From Palaemon carinicauda (taxonomy: Eukaryota; Arthropoda; Malacostraca; Decapoda; Palaemonidae), in contig NC_090726.1 of the NCBI RefSeq assembly GCF_036898095.1, positions 34,292,957 to 34,356,956 on the forward strand: a stretch of DNA of 64,000 nt. The letters are read 5' to 3'. Shown piece after piece: positions 1-10,496 of the stretch. A model generated the notes under the pieces. The model did not search any database. It was not told the origin of the DNA and saw nothing but the letters and a program-made list of their open reading frames with translations. Position numbers and translations under genes: made by a program. Each line of letters begins with the position of its first letter. The stretch's first letter is position 1.

Positions 1-483
1 TAATACCATCTTCATTGGAGTTATGTGATGACCATTTATAATATCACTCTCCCCATAATTTAATATTCTGTTGTTAGATAGTAGTCACCTTCAACGTCAT
101 TCGTCGCTTGAGAGAGTATTTTTGAGACAATTTCTTTCATCAAAGACTAACCAAAGACGTTCAAAGCTTTATGACCTAACTTATGTAATTCCTACGCAGA
201 ACTGGAAATCACATTGAATCGTGCGGTGCAATACATACTTCAGTATTACGATACAGTAATTGTAAGAACCAGCTACATACATACGTTTATGTTTACAGTA
301 ATCAATACTTTGTTCCATGTCTTGAAGGGAACTCTGTACAGTTTGAAAATTACCACTACTCTTCAAAGGAAATAAAGCTGGCGAACGAGATAAGAAAACT
401 TGAAACTGCTTCAGTTAAAAATAAGAAATACTAAAGCAATACTACACATGTGCATCCCTTCACTGGAATCACACTGATAACAG
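1..483. other. non-coding AT-rich DNA
   Basis: No coding stretch with codon-like character, RNA gene or recognisable repeat was seen. Open frames here are short and look like chance frames in AT-rich DNA. Confidence 0.6.
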
Positions 484-484
484 A

Positions 485-523
<39 letters not shown>

Positions 524-537
524 CATTATTATTATTA
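484..537. repeat. (ATT)n microsatellite
   Basis: A run of TTA/ATT triplets with one interruption (ATC). It abuts the dispersed repeat that follows, and the same pairing recurs at 55566 and near 60985. The triplet tract therefore looks like the tail of that repeat and not an independent microsatellite. Confidence 0.95.
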
Positions 538-540
538 CTT

Positions 541-690
541 GCTAAGCTACAACCCTAGTTGAAAAAAAACAGGATGCTATAAGCCCAGTGGCTCCAATAG
601 GGAAAATAGCCCAGTGAGGAAAGGAAATCGGAAAAATAAAATATTTTAAGAAAAGTAACATTAAAATTAATATTTCCTACATAAACAATA
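541..690 (+). repeat. ATT-linked dispersed repeat, copy 1
   Basis: A stretch beginning GCTAAGCTACAACCCTAGTT and running through a 'gctataagcccagtggctcc' core to 'agtgaggaaaggaaat'. Close copies occur at 55587-55740 (same strand) and 60865-60985 (opposite strand), each with a triplet-repeat tract at the same end. This suggests a SINE-like or other short dispersed element. I recall similar sequence from decapod shrimp DNA but cannot assign a family name from the sequence alone. Confidence 0.75.
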
Positions 691-1215
691 AAAACTTTTG
701 GCAAAAGAGTCTCTTCTACCCATACCAAGAAGAAAGTAACCACTGAACAATTGCAGTGCAGTAGTTAACCCCTTGAGAAAGGAAGAATTGATTGGTAATC
801 TCGGTGTTGTCAGGTGTATGAGGACAGAAGAGAATATGTAAAATGTCAGACTATTTACTTTGTGTAGGCAAAGGGAAAGTGAACCGTAACCAGAGAGAAG
901 GATCCAATGCAGCACTATATGGCCAGGCAAAGGACCCCATAACTCTCTAGCGGCAGTATCTCAACGGGTGGCTGGTGCCCTGGCCAACCTACTACCTACA
1001 ACGAGAAAGTGCCCAAACACGAAAATATAATCTGTGACACTGAAGGCCAAACTTGATTCTCCAAGATTGCATGACCAAAAACTGTAGTGGCGATTGAACG
1101 AAAATTACAGACTTTCAACGCACCTTTCTTTAATCTCGGCGTCTTTCGCTGAAAGCATTGTGAAGGGTCACTGAAAATTTATGGTGTCACGAACAAAGTT
1201 TAATTGGAAAAGTTG

Positions 1216-1217
<2 letters not shown>
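691..1217. other. non-coding DNA, nothing recognised
   Basis: AT-rich sequence with no supported gene. The open frames in this stretch lack any recognisable domain. Confidence 0.5.

Positions 1218-1291
<74 letters not shown>
1218..1291. repeat. (CT)n microsatellite, about 74 bp
   Basis: An uninterrupted CT dinucleotide tract. A GA tract of nearly the same length lies about 640 bp downstream at 1928-2001, so the two are inverted complements on one strand. The Ser-Leu and Arg-Glu dipeptide frames across it are artefacts of the repeat. Confidence 0.98.
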
Positions 1292-1294
<3 letters not shown>

Positions 1295-1926
1295 TATACA
1301 AAAGACTAATCTGGAGACTGAGAGTTCTTTTTCCCAGGCTTGGATTGCATTTAGGAAGCTGGGTCCAAGGGCCCTTAAGGATTCAGACTGGGACTCAAGA
1401 AAAGTCCAAGAAGGTATCATTTTATATGTATTCAAAATAAACGCAGCAGATATATGCATAAAGAAAGCATTGTTAACATTAAAATTCAAAGGATAACTCC
1501 TGGGTTTACTACTAACCGATGCAAATTTGAAAATAATTCTCCTCACGGTTTTTCTAACATAAATAGGCAAATTGGCAAACCATAAAATAACCGCTTTACA
1601 GACCCAATCAAACGAGATGAATTTTATAATATACAGTTTTTTGTATTATTTCTTGTATGAGGAGACACAGACAAGCAAACCAAACGTTAATTTAAATAGC
1701 CTAAATTCATACAATTAAATGACTATTATAAAAAAATACGAATCAACTTACGTGCGGTTTCTATGAATGAGAGATTCCTGATTTTTCTGGTACGTGCTAC
1801 TTGCCGGAACCAATTCTCAAAACACCGGATGTACACTTCACCAATGACTGGAAAACAAACGACATCTGTTAAATACAGTAGGGAAGCTATAAAAAGTTCC
1901 AAGACTAAGAGGAATACCTGACTACT

Positions 1927-1927
<1 letters not shown>

Positions 1928-2001
<74 letters not shown>
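1928..2001. repeat. (GA)n microsatellite, about 74 bp
   Basis: An uninterrupted GA tract, complementary to the CT tract at 1218-1291. Purine/pyrimidine mirror tracts of this length are common in crustacean genomes and can adopt triplex structures. Confidence 0.98.
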
Positions 2002-2003
<2 letters not shown>

Positions 2004-3589
2004 CACCATTGTTGAAATCTTACTATTACTGCACAATACGACCAAAATAGTACCATCTTTAATGATAGTAGTAACAACTCTCAAATTCCCATTTATGATT
2101 GTTAAGCTTTACATTTGCTCTCATTGAATTTTAAAGGTCAAGTAAGTTTTGGCAAGTATTTTTTGGTGGATTTTCTCGAAAAGTTTAAATCTCAATTATA
2201 TTACTTGTCTTTATGAGATGGAACACAGACATTTTGTCCTACAAAGAAGCAAAGGAAAACGGTATGGTGTGCTTCGAGTTATTTTTCTATTTTAACTTTT
2301 ACTTTACTTTTCAATCTTTTCTATAATCATCAATCAATGATATTACATTTAATAATCTAACTACATTCTATGCTGTCTCAGTTAATAAAATTGTATTTCT
2401 TTTTATCATGTTTTGTTTTATCATGTTTGGTTATCAATACGCAACACCCAAGTTTTCCTTAACTTCTAATAGAACAAAAAGTCTGAAACATAAATGTAAT
2501 GTCTAACTTACCAAATCGGAGTAGCAGAGATGATGTTGGGCCTCTTGCAATTCAGCTTCAGGTTTCAGGTCACCTCCGGACAATATCCTTGATTCACACA
2601 ATCCATCACTACCCTAAACTAAACCTAAAGGCTGTATTGACTAAGGCTAACCTAATCAATATAACCTGAATAAAATACAGGGCCTGACTTGCATCTAACC
2701 ACCTACTGAATTCTAACCACCACCTCCTTCCATGGAACCTTTACACCACACGTAAATAGATGAACTGGGATTCTATTTGTTTAATCCTCCAAGGTTTAAT
2801 CAAAAGGAGAAATTAACTTAACCAGCAACCCCCACCCCCCACCCCCGCCCCATCCCATTTCCTAGGCTTACTGCATTGAATGTTTTTCTCTGAATCCTGA
2901 ATTATTAAAAGCTTCAAATAAGAATTTCATTAGGCAATGATCGCTAACAATTAGGCTTTCGCGTTTGCATTATGCTGTTTACATTAATTATAACATCTTG
3001 AACGGTTAAAAATCTTTTAATTCAATAAATGAATAAAGCCAAAGCACATGAAGGGTATTTATAAATGTTCAGTATCAAACCACCATTGCCACTAATTTAC
3101 ACAAATATGTATTTCGATCAAAAAATCTCCGCAAAAATAAAGAATCCCTTGCAGTTCAATTACAGTTTACCGAAATGCTTGGACGGTACTCGTAATCGTC
3201 ATTCATCAAATATAAATTTATTAGCGATAGGGAAAATTTTTGGGAAATATTCATGACAAAATCGCTGAACAGCCGAATTACTTGCAACAAAGAGAATTGG
3301 AAAAGACCAAACCCACTTAAGGAAAGAGATACAACATTCAAACAAAATTTCTGAAAATTAAAGGCAGTAATAGTTAAGGTTAGAATGAGCAGCAAGATAA
3401 ATGATAACACTTCGTAAAAATCACAGAAATATATTACACTCACCATTGCAGCCATCTGAATGTTTTTCACCATGGGTGGAACCTTGAAGGCTTTCTTTGA
3501 TATTTTTGTGAGCTAGAGATCAGAGATTTATCAAAGAGCTTACACAATATCAAAATGCATACATCCTAATCCATTTCACAGAACAAGAT
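2002..3589. other. non-coding DNA with a C-rich patch
   Basis: AT-rich sequence with no supported gene. A C-rich patch at about 2828-2852 has four or more C-runs, giving a possible G-quadruplex on the minus strand. The frames at 3065-3256 (+) and 3156-3473 (-) overlap each other and carry no recognised domain. Confidence 0.5.
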
Positions 3590-4003
3590 CTAATACCAAA
3601 GTAAACAGAGACCTACGCCAGCAAAGAACGCAATTTAAAGCACGCACGCAATACTTGGGTAGGCTGCGTAAGCGAGCGAGTTAGAGCAAGCAAGAATACC
3701 AAAACAAACCGTGACCTAGGCCAGCAAACAACGCGATTTAAAGCAGGCACGCAATACATGGGTAGGCTGCATAAGCGAGCGAGTTAGAGCAAGCAAGAAT
3801 ACCAAAGCAAACCGTGACCTACGCCAGCAAAGAACGTGATTTAAAGCAGGCACGCAATACTTGGGTAGGCTGCGTGAGCGAGCGAGTTAGAGCAAGCAAG
3901 AATACCAAAGCAAACCGTGACCTAGGCCAGCAAACAACGCGATTTAAAGCAGACACGCAATACATGGGTAGGCTGCGTAAGCAAGCGAGTTAGAGCAAGC
4001 AAG
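3590..4003. repeat. 103-bp tandem repeat, 4 copies
   Basis: The landmark 'gcaatac(t/a)tgggtaggctgc' recurs at about 3648, 3751, 3854 and 3957, exactly 103 bp apart each time. It is followed in each copy by 'gcgagcgagttagagcaag'. Copies differ by a few substitutions. No coding potential is evident, so this is a small satellite-like array. Confidence 0.95.
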
Positions 4004-5140
4004 GAAATATTCGCAGGATGTAACGTGAACACTCACAGACCAAGAGAAGCTAATAGAAAGCAACTACCACCCCAGATCTGTTCCTCTGTGAAATGGATTG
4101 TAACAATTTGAAGAAAAAATATTTAATTGGATGTGCAGTTTGTAAGTTGTCTGACTCTCAATAAATTATACATTGGGCAATGAATGAAGATTTAGTTGAA
4201 TAATTAGGATCTTCCTCTTATTTAAAATGGCAGTAAACTGAAAAATCAGCAAAGGATTTCTATAGAATCAGTTAGAAGCACTGTATATCAAATATCATCA
4301 AGTCTTACATGTGCTTTTGCATCTTTAAAAAAAAAAAAATGTTTACTAACAAAAGTATTTCCTAATCAAGAAAAGCCTTCAAAGTAGCACCATCTACAGT
4401 GAGCCTTGACTACCATGCATATGTGATTAAACTAAAAATGTAGACAATTTAAAGCGTGGATAAATATAAGCAAATATATGTAATGGAATAATGCATGTCA
4501 CAAAAACTAATGAATACTATCATACAAGTTCTTATAATAAAACACAATAGCATATAAAATGTGTCAATACAATGACAACAAGAACAAAGCCAACGTACAA
4601 TTTTCACAAATACTAAACCAGAAGTTCTCGTTTGATAAACATGGAATAGTGTCCTAACTATTTTGAATAAATGTAAACACCCGTTCAGAAAGAAAAAATA
4701 ATCGAAATTATCCCCTAAAATATGGATTATATATACCACCATCAATAAACAGCATAAATTCCTTCATAGATCACAGTGGATAAATGACAAAATTGACAGA
4801 CACCACACCATTGCAGTAATGTTTTCGCATATCGTACAAATATCACATATGTCCATTCATTGTTAATCCATGCCACCATTTACAGGTGCAGGTAACACGC
4901 AAATCATTACATTTCATGTAGTACGTAGCAACCAAGCCATGTCCCTATATCTGTTATATTCTTCTAGAGTTATAAATAAAGAGAAATACAGTTCAGTGAA
5001 AGCAAAACTAAACTTCAAGGCTCACTTGTATCATGGTGGACCTACCTTTCTGATGCAAGAGAATCTGTAAAAGAAAAGCAAAAAAAAAAAATTAATAAAA
5101 TATCACAAAAACTTTATTAACAAAATTTTTCCTAAATTCA
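4004..5140. other. non-coding AT-rich DNA
   Basis: No supported gene. There are short A-runs at about 4327 and 5080. Two similar 'acaggt(g/a)caggtaa' patches occur at about 4881 and 5150. The second lies at the apparent end of the element described next. Confidence 0.5.
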
Positions 5141-5144
5141 CAAA

Positions 5145-5955
5145 ATTTACAGGTACAGGTAATTCACATTTTTCCTACTATACTAACCCGAGTCCTTTAA
5201 TAGGAGTATGAGTTTAGCAAAGCTGAAAACCCCGTTGTTGAGATTTTATACCGAGATGTCGATAGAAACTTGCGAAAGGCGTATTAGCTACTCCGTCCTC
5301 GCCGGCTCTTTGCCTTGGGCCTTGAGTAGCAACTTTGACCTTCACCTTGGAATTAAAAGATGGATTGAGGCGGGAAGTTAAGTTAAAGGACTCAGGTTTA
5401 TCTAGATAGGAAAAATACCAATTGCTTTTAAAAATATTAATTTGTTCCTACAAGGATACAAACCATCATCCTTTAATGGGAGACCTATCCTTAGGAGAGA
5501 GGAAGTTCCCATGTTGATGCACTCAAAACTAAGGAGGTGCAGAAGTACAGACTTTCATCCGCATTCAAGGTCCTTAAAGGGTAACAGATTTACGCTTCTG
5601 CTGTTAGGCAGTTGGTCAATTCAGGAACCTTTATCCACGCTGGGGTATATCGTCAGAATATAAAACTAATATAGATTATTGGATAACTAGGTTTACATTC
5701 AAGTCCATCCTCCCTCTCATTAGGAGGATGGTGGATCTAACTTCTACCTATACGTAAGATGCAATAGCACTCAGTATGGTAGCTTACCTGCACCTGTGTC
5801 AATTCCACCAAAATAACGTGTCTACTGCTGTAGGGACGGGAAGCAAAGAGGTCAAAGGCGAAACATTATCGTTCTTATCTTAGTCTTATGTTGTAACTGC
5901 TGCTATAGACATGATGCTTCTTATGCTGTGAAGAGCTACAAATGCTATACTACTT
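5145..5955 (-). mobile_element. DIRS-like element end with internal complementary region (third end type)
   Basis: Near 5160-5210 a terminus-like segment (cacatttttcctactatac, then cctttaatagg) is found again in inverted form at about 5385-5420 (aaaggactcaggtttatc, then aggaaaaatacc). It is followed at about 5440 by 'tttgttcctacaaggatac'. That layout matches the ICRs of the other DIRS copies here: reverse complement of the left end joined to reverse complement of the right end. The sequence differs from both main families, so I treat it as a third end type. A conserved YR tail follows immediately at 5955-6085. Confidence 0.6.
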
Positions 5956-6085
5956 GTTGAGCTGCTACCACAGGTCCCAGAGAGAACATGTTAAAGGACT
6001 TGTGGGTAAAATCCATACGGGCTCTGAAAGTTGTCTAGTCCTTCCAGACTCCTGCCTCCAAAACTTGCCCTACTGATAGGTTCCT
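5955..6085 (-). pseudogene. tyrosine recombinase C-terminal fragment
   Basis: Reading the minus strand, a stretch resembling 'AGVWK..TTFRA' followed by 'FSLGPVVAAQQ' matches the C-terminal tail of the recombinase at 17748-18065 (AGVWKRQTTFRAHYL, then FSIGPVVATQQL). An in-frame stop lies just after the AGVWK motif. The fragment fuses directly at about 6086 to gag sequence, so the RT, RNase H and most of the YR are missing. This is the same type of internal deletion as in element 4. Confidence 0.7.
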
Positions 6086-6751
6086 TTGGATGGCGCCCAC
6101 AGCGCGTCAGCGGCCAGGAACGGAGATGGGAGGTCAGTAGGTCTGGCAGGCGAAGGAGATAGTGAACAATCTGCAGAGAGGTCCAGGGATACAGCTGCAA
6201 CGGTCGGTGCACGGCGAGAAGGATCCTCTGCGGGGGACTGCGAAGATGAAGAACTGAAGAGGCGCCTTCTAACTCCCTTGTGGGGAGAAGGAAGGCCTCT
6301 ACGGCGAAGAGGAGGGCGAGCTTTCCGTCTGATACGTCCTCTGGGGGCAGCAGGCAGACCATCGGCAGTCCTCCGAAGAAGAGTCTCTGTTAGTGAAATC
6401 CCCCGAGGGGGAGAATCACCAGCAGGAGAGACCGTTGGACTTAGTTCCTCCCTCAAAGGATGTTCGGAGGGAGGAACTAAGCCTTCAGCTACATCAGGAA
6501 CCATAGCAGGGGTTTGACCTAACTCGTCGGAACCCCCTGCCACAACAACTTCGACGATAGACAGAGGATCAACCTCTGCTACTGTCGGCGACTGTTTGAC
6601 AGCAGCCCCCAACCTGATTATGTCAAACAGAGCTTCCTTGGAGGGCGAACCCTGAAGCCTCAAGGAAGCCCAAAGCTGTAACAAATCATTGTTAGATACA
6701 TTGTTATCAGAAATATCCTCCCCCTCTTCAAGGAAACCCCTGGAGGAGAAA
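6086..6751 (-). pseudogene. family-B DIRS gag fragment, copy A (left part)
   Basis: Minus-strand open frame with an Arg/Ser/Pro-rich Gag middle region, including 'PSPHKGVRRRLFSSSSS' and 'SLTETLLRRTADGLPAA'. Copies B (14110-15171) and C (15766-17094) have closely related protein. Element 1 interrupts it at 6751/6752, and copy A resumes at 13570. It is one third of a set of head-to-tail partial copies. It has no N-terminal Cys domain in this piece and no intact reading frame across the insertion. Confidence 0.85.
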
Positions 6752-6930
6752 TGATATTTTCATAATAAAATAAATTTTTGAATATACTTACCCGCTGGTT
6801 ATATAAAAGAGCTGAAGTCCCTGACGCCAGGGCAGAAAATTCAAATCTCGCGCTATCGAAGATACGCCAGGTGTACCAACCGCACCCTAGCGGTAGAACA
6901 GGTGGAACTACACACCAACTCCAGTTCTTC
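6752..6930. repeat. element 1 left inverted terminal repeat
   Basis: Reverse complement of 13411-13569 over most of its length, from 'aacttacccgctggtt'-type sequence to 'ccagttcttc'. The outermost approximately 30 bases differ between the two ends, and both versions are recorded in the ICR. Confidence 0.93.
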
Positions 6931-6988
6931 CATGCCTCATAGCCATACCATAGGTAGTCTCTAGAGGGGAGGAGGGAGGATGTTAAAT

Positions 6989-7088
6989 TTATATAACCAG
7001 CGGGTAAGTATATTCAAAAATTTATTTTATTATGAAAATATCATTTTTAAATATAAAACTTACCCGCTGGTTATATAAAAGAGCTGAT
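6989..7088. repeat. element 1 internal complementary region
   Basis: The first half is the reverse complement of the left terminus and the second half that of the right terminus, joined as GAAAATATCATTTTTAAA. Read on the other strand it gives TTTAAAAATGATATTTTC, the sequence expected at the circle junction of the two element ends. ICRs are a defining DIRS1 feature, used to rebuild the ends during replication. Confidence 0.92.
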
Positions 7089-7470
7089 TGACACCCCTTG
7101 GTGGCGGGTCAGAGACAGCTACATACAGAAAATTCACTTAAGGGTTACATACAATAAACTTAAGCAGTTCTCACCTGATAAGGAAGCTGACAGCAATGAT
7201 ACTCTGCCTCATTTCGTCCGCTATCCTTAAGAGATCCAGTAATCCACTCGGGCTGAAAATCTCTAGGAGCTGTCAAACGGTACAAACACCTATAACATGA
7301 CAGGACCTCAACCAATACCCTTGTTCCGGGTGCACTCAAGGAACAAATTGACCACCTAGCCAAATCAAAGATTGCGGAAGACTGACGCCCAATCTCCACA
7401 AACAACCATAACAAACGAGTTCCAAGGGATAGAAAAGGGGTATTAGGAAAAAAGGGAACGTAGTGGTAGA

Positions 7471-8622
7471 TCATTCACCTACTATCGCATTAGCAGCTAT
7501 AAAAGTACCCAACGTAAAAAGGTCCTCATAGCGAGTCTGAACATTCTTCAAATAATGGGATGCAAAAACAGACTTACTTCTCCAAAATGTTGTATCCATC
7601 AGACTTTGCAGAGAACGGTTCTGTTTAAAGGCCACTGAAGTCGCTACCGCTCTGACTTCATGTGTCTTGACTTTGAGGAGCCTCTGATCCGACTCATCAC
7701 ACTGAGCATGAGCTTCTCGAATCAACAATCTAACGAAAAAAGACAAGGCATTCTTGGACATGGGCATCGAGGGTTTCCGAACTGCACACCACAGAGCGTC
7801 TGAGTTACCTCTCAGATTCTTAGTTCTGTCCACATAACACCGTAGAGCTCTAACTGGACAGAGAACCCTTTCCAATTCATCGCCAGTCAAATCCGAAAGG
7901 TTAGAAATCTCGAAGGATTTGGGCCATGGTCGAGAAGGGTTTTCGTTCTTGGCCAGAAACCCCAGTTGCAAAGAACAAATGGCTTTCCCATTCCGAAAAC
8001 CAATGTTCTTGCTTAAAGCGTGAACTTCACTAACTCTTTTCGCAGTGGCGAGGGTAACTAGAAAAAGGGTTTTCAAGGTTAAGTCCTTAAATGAAGCCGA
8101 GTGTAAAGGCTCAAATCTGTCACTCATGAGAAATTTAAGGACAACATCCAAATTCCAGGCGATGGGAGCCGTTTGAATCTTCTTGGTCGTATCAAAAGAC
8201 CTAAGTAAATCTCGTAGATCCTTATTATCAGAAAGGTCTAGGTTCCTGTGTCGAAAAACCGTCGCCAACATACTCCTGTAACCTTTAATAGTTGATGACG
8301 AGAAGTTATGCTTAGTTTTAAGGTCCAAGAAAAAATCTGCTATTTGGGAAAGCGATGTACTGGACGAGGAAATCGCGTTAGTTCTACACCATTCCCTGAA
8401 CAACTCCCACTTGGACTGATACACCTTGATGGTTGAAGACCTTCTTGCCCTTGCAATTGCCTTGGCTGCCTTCTTCGAAAATCCTCTAGCTCTAGCGAGT
8501 TTTTCGATAGTCTGAAGGCAGTCAGACGTAGAGCTCGGAGGTTTTGATGATTTCGGGCCAAGTGAGGTTGTCTGAGAAGATCGGGTCTCATGGGAAGGCT
8601 TCTCGGGACATCCACCATCCAT
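7471..8622 (-). CDS. DIRS tyrosine recombinase (integrase), element 1
   Basis: A YR of about 383 aa that would integrate the circular DNA by strand exchange in the nucleus. I placed the start at the Met at 8622. The same frame is open further upstream to about 10362, but there it only shadows the RT. An N-terminal SAM-like DNA-binding region lies at about 60-140 (ARRSSTIKVYQSKW, then STIKGYRSMLATVFRHR). The catalytic residues are Arg196 (AKRVSEV), His321 and Arg324 (THEVRAV), Trp347 (FWRSK) and nucleophile Tyr357 (SHYLKN). The ORF overlaps the 3' end of the RT ORF by about 280 nt in another frame and shares the gag frame. It appears intact and may be functional. The exact initiation mechanism is unknown. 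Confidence 0.93.
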   Translation of the reverse strand: MDGGCPEKPSHETRSSQTTSLGPKSSKPPSSTSDCLQTIEKLARARGFSKKAAKAIARARRSSTIKVYQSKWELFREWCRTNAISSSSTSLSQIADFFLDLKTKHNFSSSTIKGYRSMLATVFRHRNLDLSDNKDLRDLLRSFDTTKKIQTAPIAWNLDVVLKFLMSDRFEPLHSASFKDLTLKTLFLVTLATAKRVSEVHALSKNIGFRNGKAICSLQLGFLAKNENPSRPWPKSFEISNLSDLTGDELERVLCPVRALRCYVDRTKNLRGNSDALWCAVRKPSMPMSKNALSFFVRLLIREAHAQCDESDQRLLKVKTHEVRAVATSVAFKQNRSLQSLMDTTFWRSKSVFASHYLKNVQTRYEDLFTLGTFIAANAIVGE

Positions 8623-10496
8623 TCCAGTACCTCTGGAAACCAGCTCCTTGACGGCCAGAACGGAGCTATCAGTGTCATTCTGGTCTCCTCGTGTGAAACG
8701 AACTTCTGAATCACTTTGTAAAGGATCTTGAACGGAGGAAAGGCATAAACCTCCATGTGTGACCAGTTCATCAGAAAAGCGTCTATGTGAAAAGCTTCGG
8801 GATCTGGAACCGGAGAGCAGTAACACTCTAGTCGTTTGGTCTTCGCGGTGGCAAAGAGATCCACGAGAGGTCGACCCCATAACCGCCACAGACTCTTGCA
8901 GATGTCCGGGTGCAGAATCCATTCTGTGGAGAGAACCTGACCTTTCCTGCTGAGTCTGTCTGCGCTCACATTGTTGACTCCCTGGATGAACCGCGTCAAA
9001 AGAGTCACCTTCCTTTCCTCCGCCCAGATGAGGAGCAGTCTTGCAATCTCGAACAGAGGCCAAGAGTGGGTCCCGCCTTGTTTCGCAATATAGGCCAGAG
9101 CTGTCGTGCTGTCCGAATTGACTTGGACTACCTTGCCCCTGATCTGCTTTTCGAAGCCGATGAGAGCCAGATGAATAGCTAAAAGCTCTTTTTGATTGAT
9201 GTGGAGAGAGGTTTGCTCCACCGTCCAAGTCCCCGAAAGTTCCTGCTTCTCTAGAGTGGCTCCCCACCCCGAGTTGGAGGCGTCGCAACACAACACGAGG
9301 TTTGGGTTCCTCTGAAGTAAAGACAAGCCTTCTTTCAGTCTGGGCTCGTTGTTCCACCATTGAAGATGAGACTTGATGGAAGTCGAGATGGGAATGCAAT
9401 CCCTGTCGAGGCTGTCCCCTTTCTTCCAATGGCGGTTGAGATGAAACTGAAGAGGACGCAAGAACAACTTCCCCAGGGTCACGAACTTCTCTAACGACGA
9501 GAGAGTCCCCAGAAGACTCATCCAATCTCTGACGGAGCAAAGATCTCTCTTCAGGAACGTTTGTACTTTTAGGAGGGCTGCTTGGATTCTCACCGACGAC
9601 GGAAAAGCCCGAAAACTCCGACTGTGAATCTCCATCCCCAAATAAAGAATCTCCTGGGATGGAATGAGTTGTGATTTTTTCGAGCTCACCAGGAGACCCA
9701 GTTCTCTGGAGAGATCCAAAGTTATCTTGAGGTCCTTCAAACAACAATCGGCTGAGGAGGCTCTTATCAGCCAATCGTCCAGATACAGAGAGGCCCTGAT
9801 TCCCCTCGAATGCAGCATGCTTGCCACGTTCAGCATGATCTTGGTGAACAATAGAGGAGCCGTGCAGAGTCCGAAACAAAGAGCCCTGAACTGGAAGACC
9901 TTGTTTCCGTCCATGAACCTCAGATAACGTCTGCAGCTGGGATGAATCGGAAGGTGGAAATAGGCATCCTGAAGATCTAAAGAGACCATCCAATCGTCCT
10001 TCCTCACAGCTGCCAGAACTGTTTTCTGAGTCTCCATGGTGAACGTCGAGTTTTGGACGTAACCATTGAGCACACTTACGTCCAGAACCGGTCTCCACCC
10101 CCCGGAACTCTTGGGTACTAGAAAAAGGCGGTTGTAAAACCCCGGAGACGTAACATCTTGCACTTCCTCTATTGCTCGTTTCTCTAATAAAAGAGACATC
10201 TGCAGAAGCATGGCTTGTTTCTTGGGACCCTCTCTGTATTTGGGCGAAAGATCCACTGGATCTGTGACTAAAGGAGGATTGGTCAGGAAGGGGATCTTGT
10301 AGCCTTCCTTTAACACCTGGACGGACCAGGGGTCCGCTCCATTCCTCTCCCAAGCCTCCCAAAAGTGAGTCAACCTGGCCCCCACTGCTGTCTGAAGGAG
10401 AGGGCAGTCAGACTTTACCTCGGCCGGACTTGCCCCCTCTGCCTCTAGGTTTCCTTCCTTCTGGTTTAAAAGAGCCTCTTCCAGAGGGCTTCCCAC
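8340..10496 (-). CDS. DIRS reverse transcriptase / RNase H / DAM-like methyltransferase polyprotein, element 1
   Basis: 718-aa open frame that makes the cDNA. RT palm motifs: SLDLQDAYF (Asp174) and YLDDWL (Asp240-Asp241), preceded by NRLFLVPKSSGGWRPVLD. RNase H: CCDASNSGWGATL (Asp405), NQKELLA (Glu437), NSDSTTAL (Asp462) and SADRLSR (Asp513). The C-terminal region has DLFAT (546-550), an approximately 35-residue spacer and AFPPF (585-589), then LIAPFWPSRSWFP. This resembles the DAM-type methyltransferase region reported for DIRS1-like elements, though whether it is active is unknown. The 5' end overlaps gag by about 90 nt in another frame, so a frameshift or internal initiation is likely. No inactivating mutation is visible. 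Confidence 0.95.
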   Translation of the reverse strand: MGSPLEEALLNQKEGNLEAEGASPAEVKSDCPLLQTAVGARLTHFWEAWERNGADPWSVQVLKEGYKIPFLTNPPLVTDPVDLSPKYREGPKKQAMLLQMSLLLEKRAIEEVQDVTSPGFYNRLFLVPKSSGGWRPVLDVSVLNGYVQNSTFTMETQKTVLAAVRKDDWMVSLDLQDAYFHLPIHPSCRRYLRFMDGNKVFQFRALCFGLCTAPLLFTKIMLNVASMLHSRGIRASLYLDDWLIRASSADCCLKDLKITLDLSRELGLLVSSKKSQLIPSQEILYLGMEIHSRSFRAFPSSVRIQAALLKVQTFLKRDLCSVRDWMSLLGTLSSLEKFVTLGKLFLRPLQFHLNRHWKKGDSLDRDCIPISTSIKSHLQWWNNEPRLKEGLSLLQRNPNLVLCCDASNSGWGATLEKQELSGTWTVEQTSLHINQKELLAIHLALIGFEKQIRGKVVQVNSDSTTALAYIAKQGGTHSWPLFEIARLLLIWAEERKVTLLTRFIQGVNNVSADRLSRKGQVLSTEWILHPDICKSLWRLWGRPLVDLFATAKTKRLECYCSPVPDPEAFHIDAFLMNWSHMEVYAFPPFKILYKVIQKFVSHEETRMTLIAPFWPSRSWFPEVLEWMVDVPRSLPMRPDLLRQPHLARNHQNLRALRLTAFRLSKNSLELEDFRRRQPRQLQGQEGLQPSRCISPSGSCSGNGVELTRFPRPVHRFPK

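Noticed and set aside
1187..1570. Open frames with long Arg-Glu or Ser-Leu dipeptide runs (both strands)
   Set aside because: They are translations of the CT microsatellite and have no coding support.
6086..6517. Plus-strand 143-aa open frame
   Set aside because: It is antisense to family-B gag. The same antisense frame occurs at 16448 and is explained by GC-rich gag composition.
8623..10362. Upstream extension of the YR frame as one 963-aa protein
   Set aside because: This part is the RT gene read in another frame; it is Ser/Gln/Arg-rich without domains. The recombinase homology with element 2 begins near the Met at 8622.
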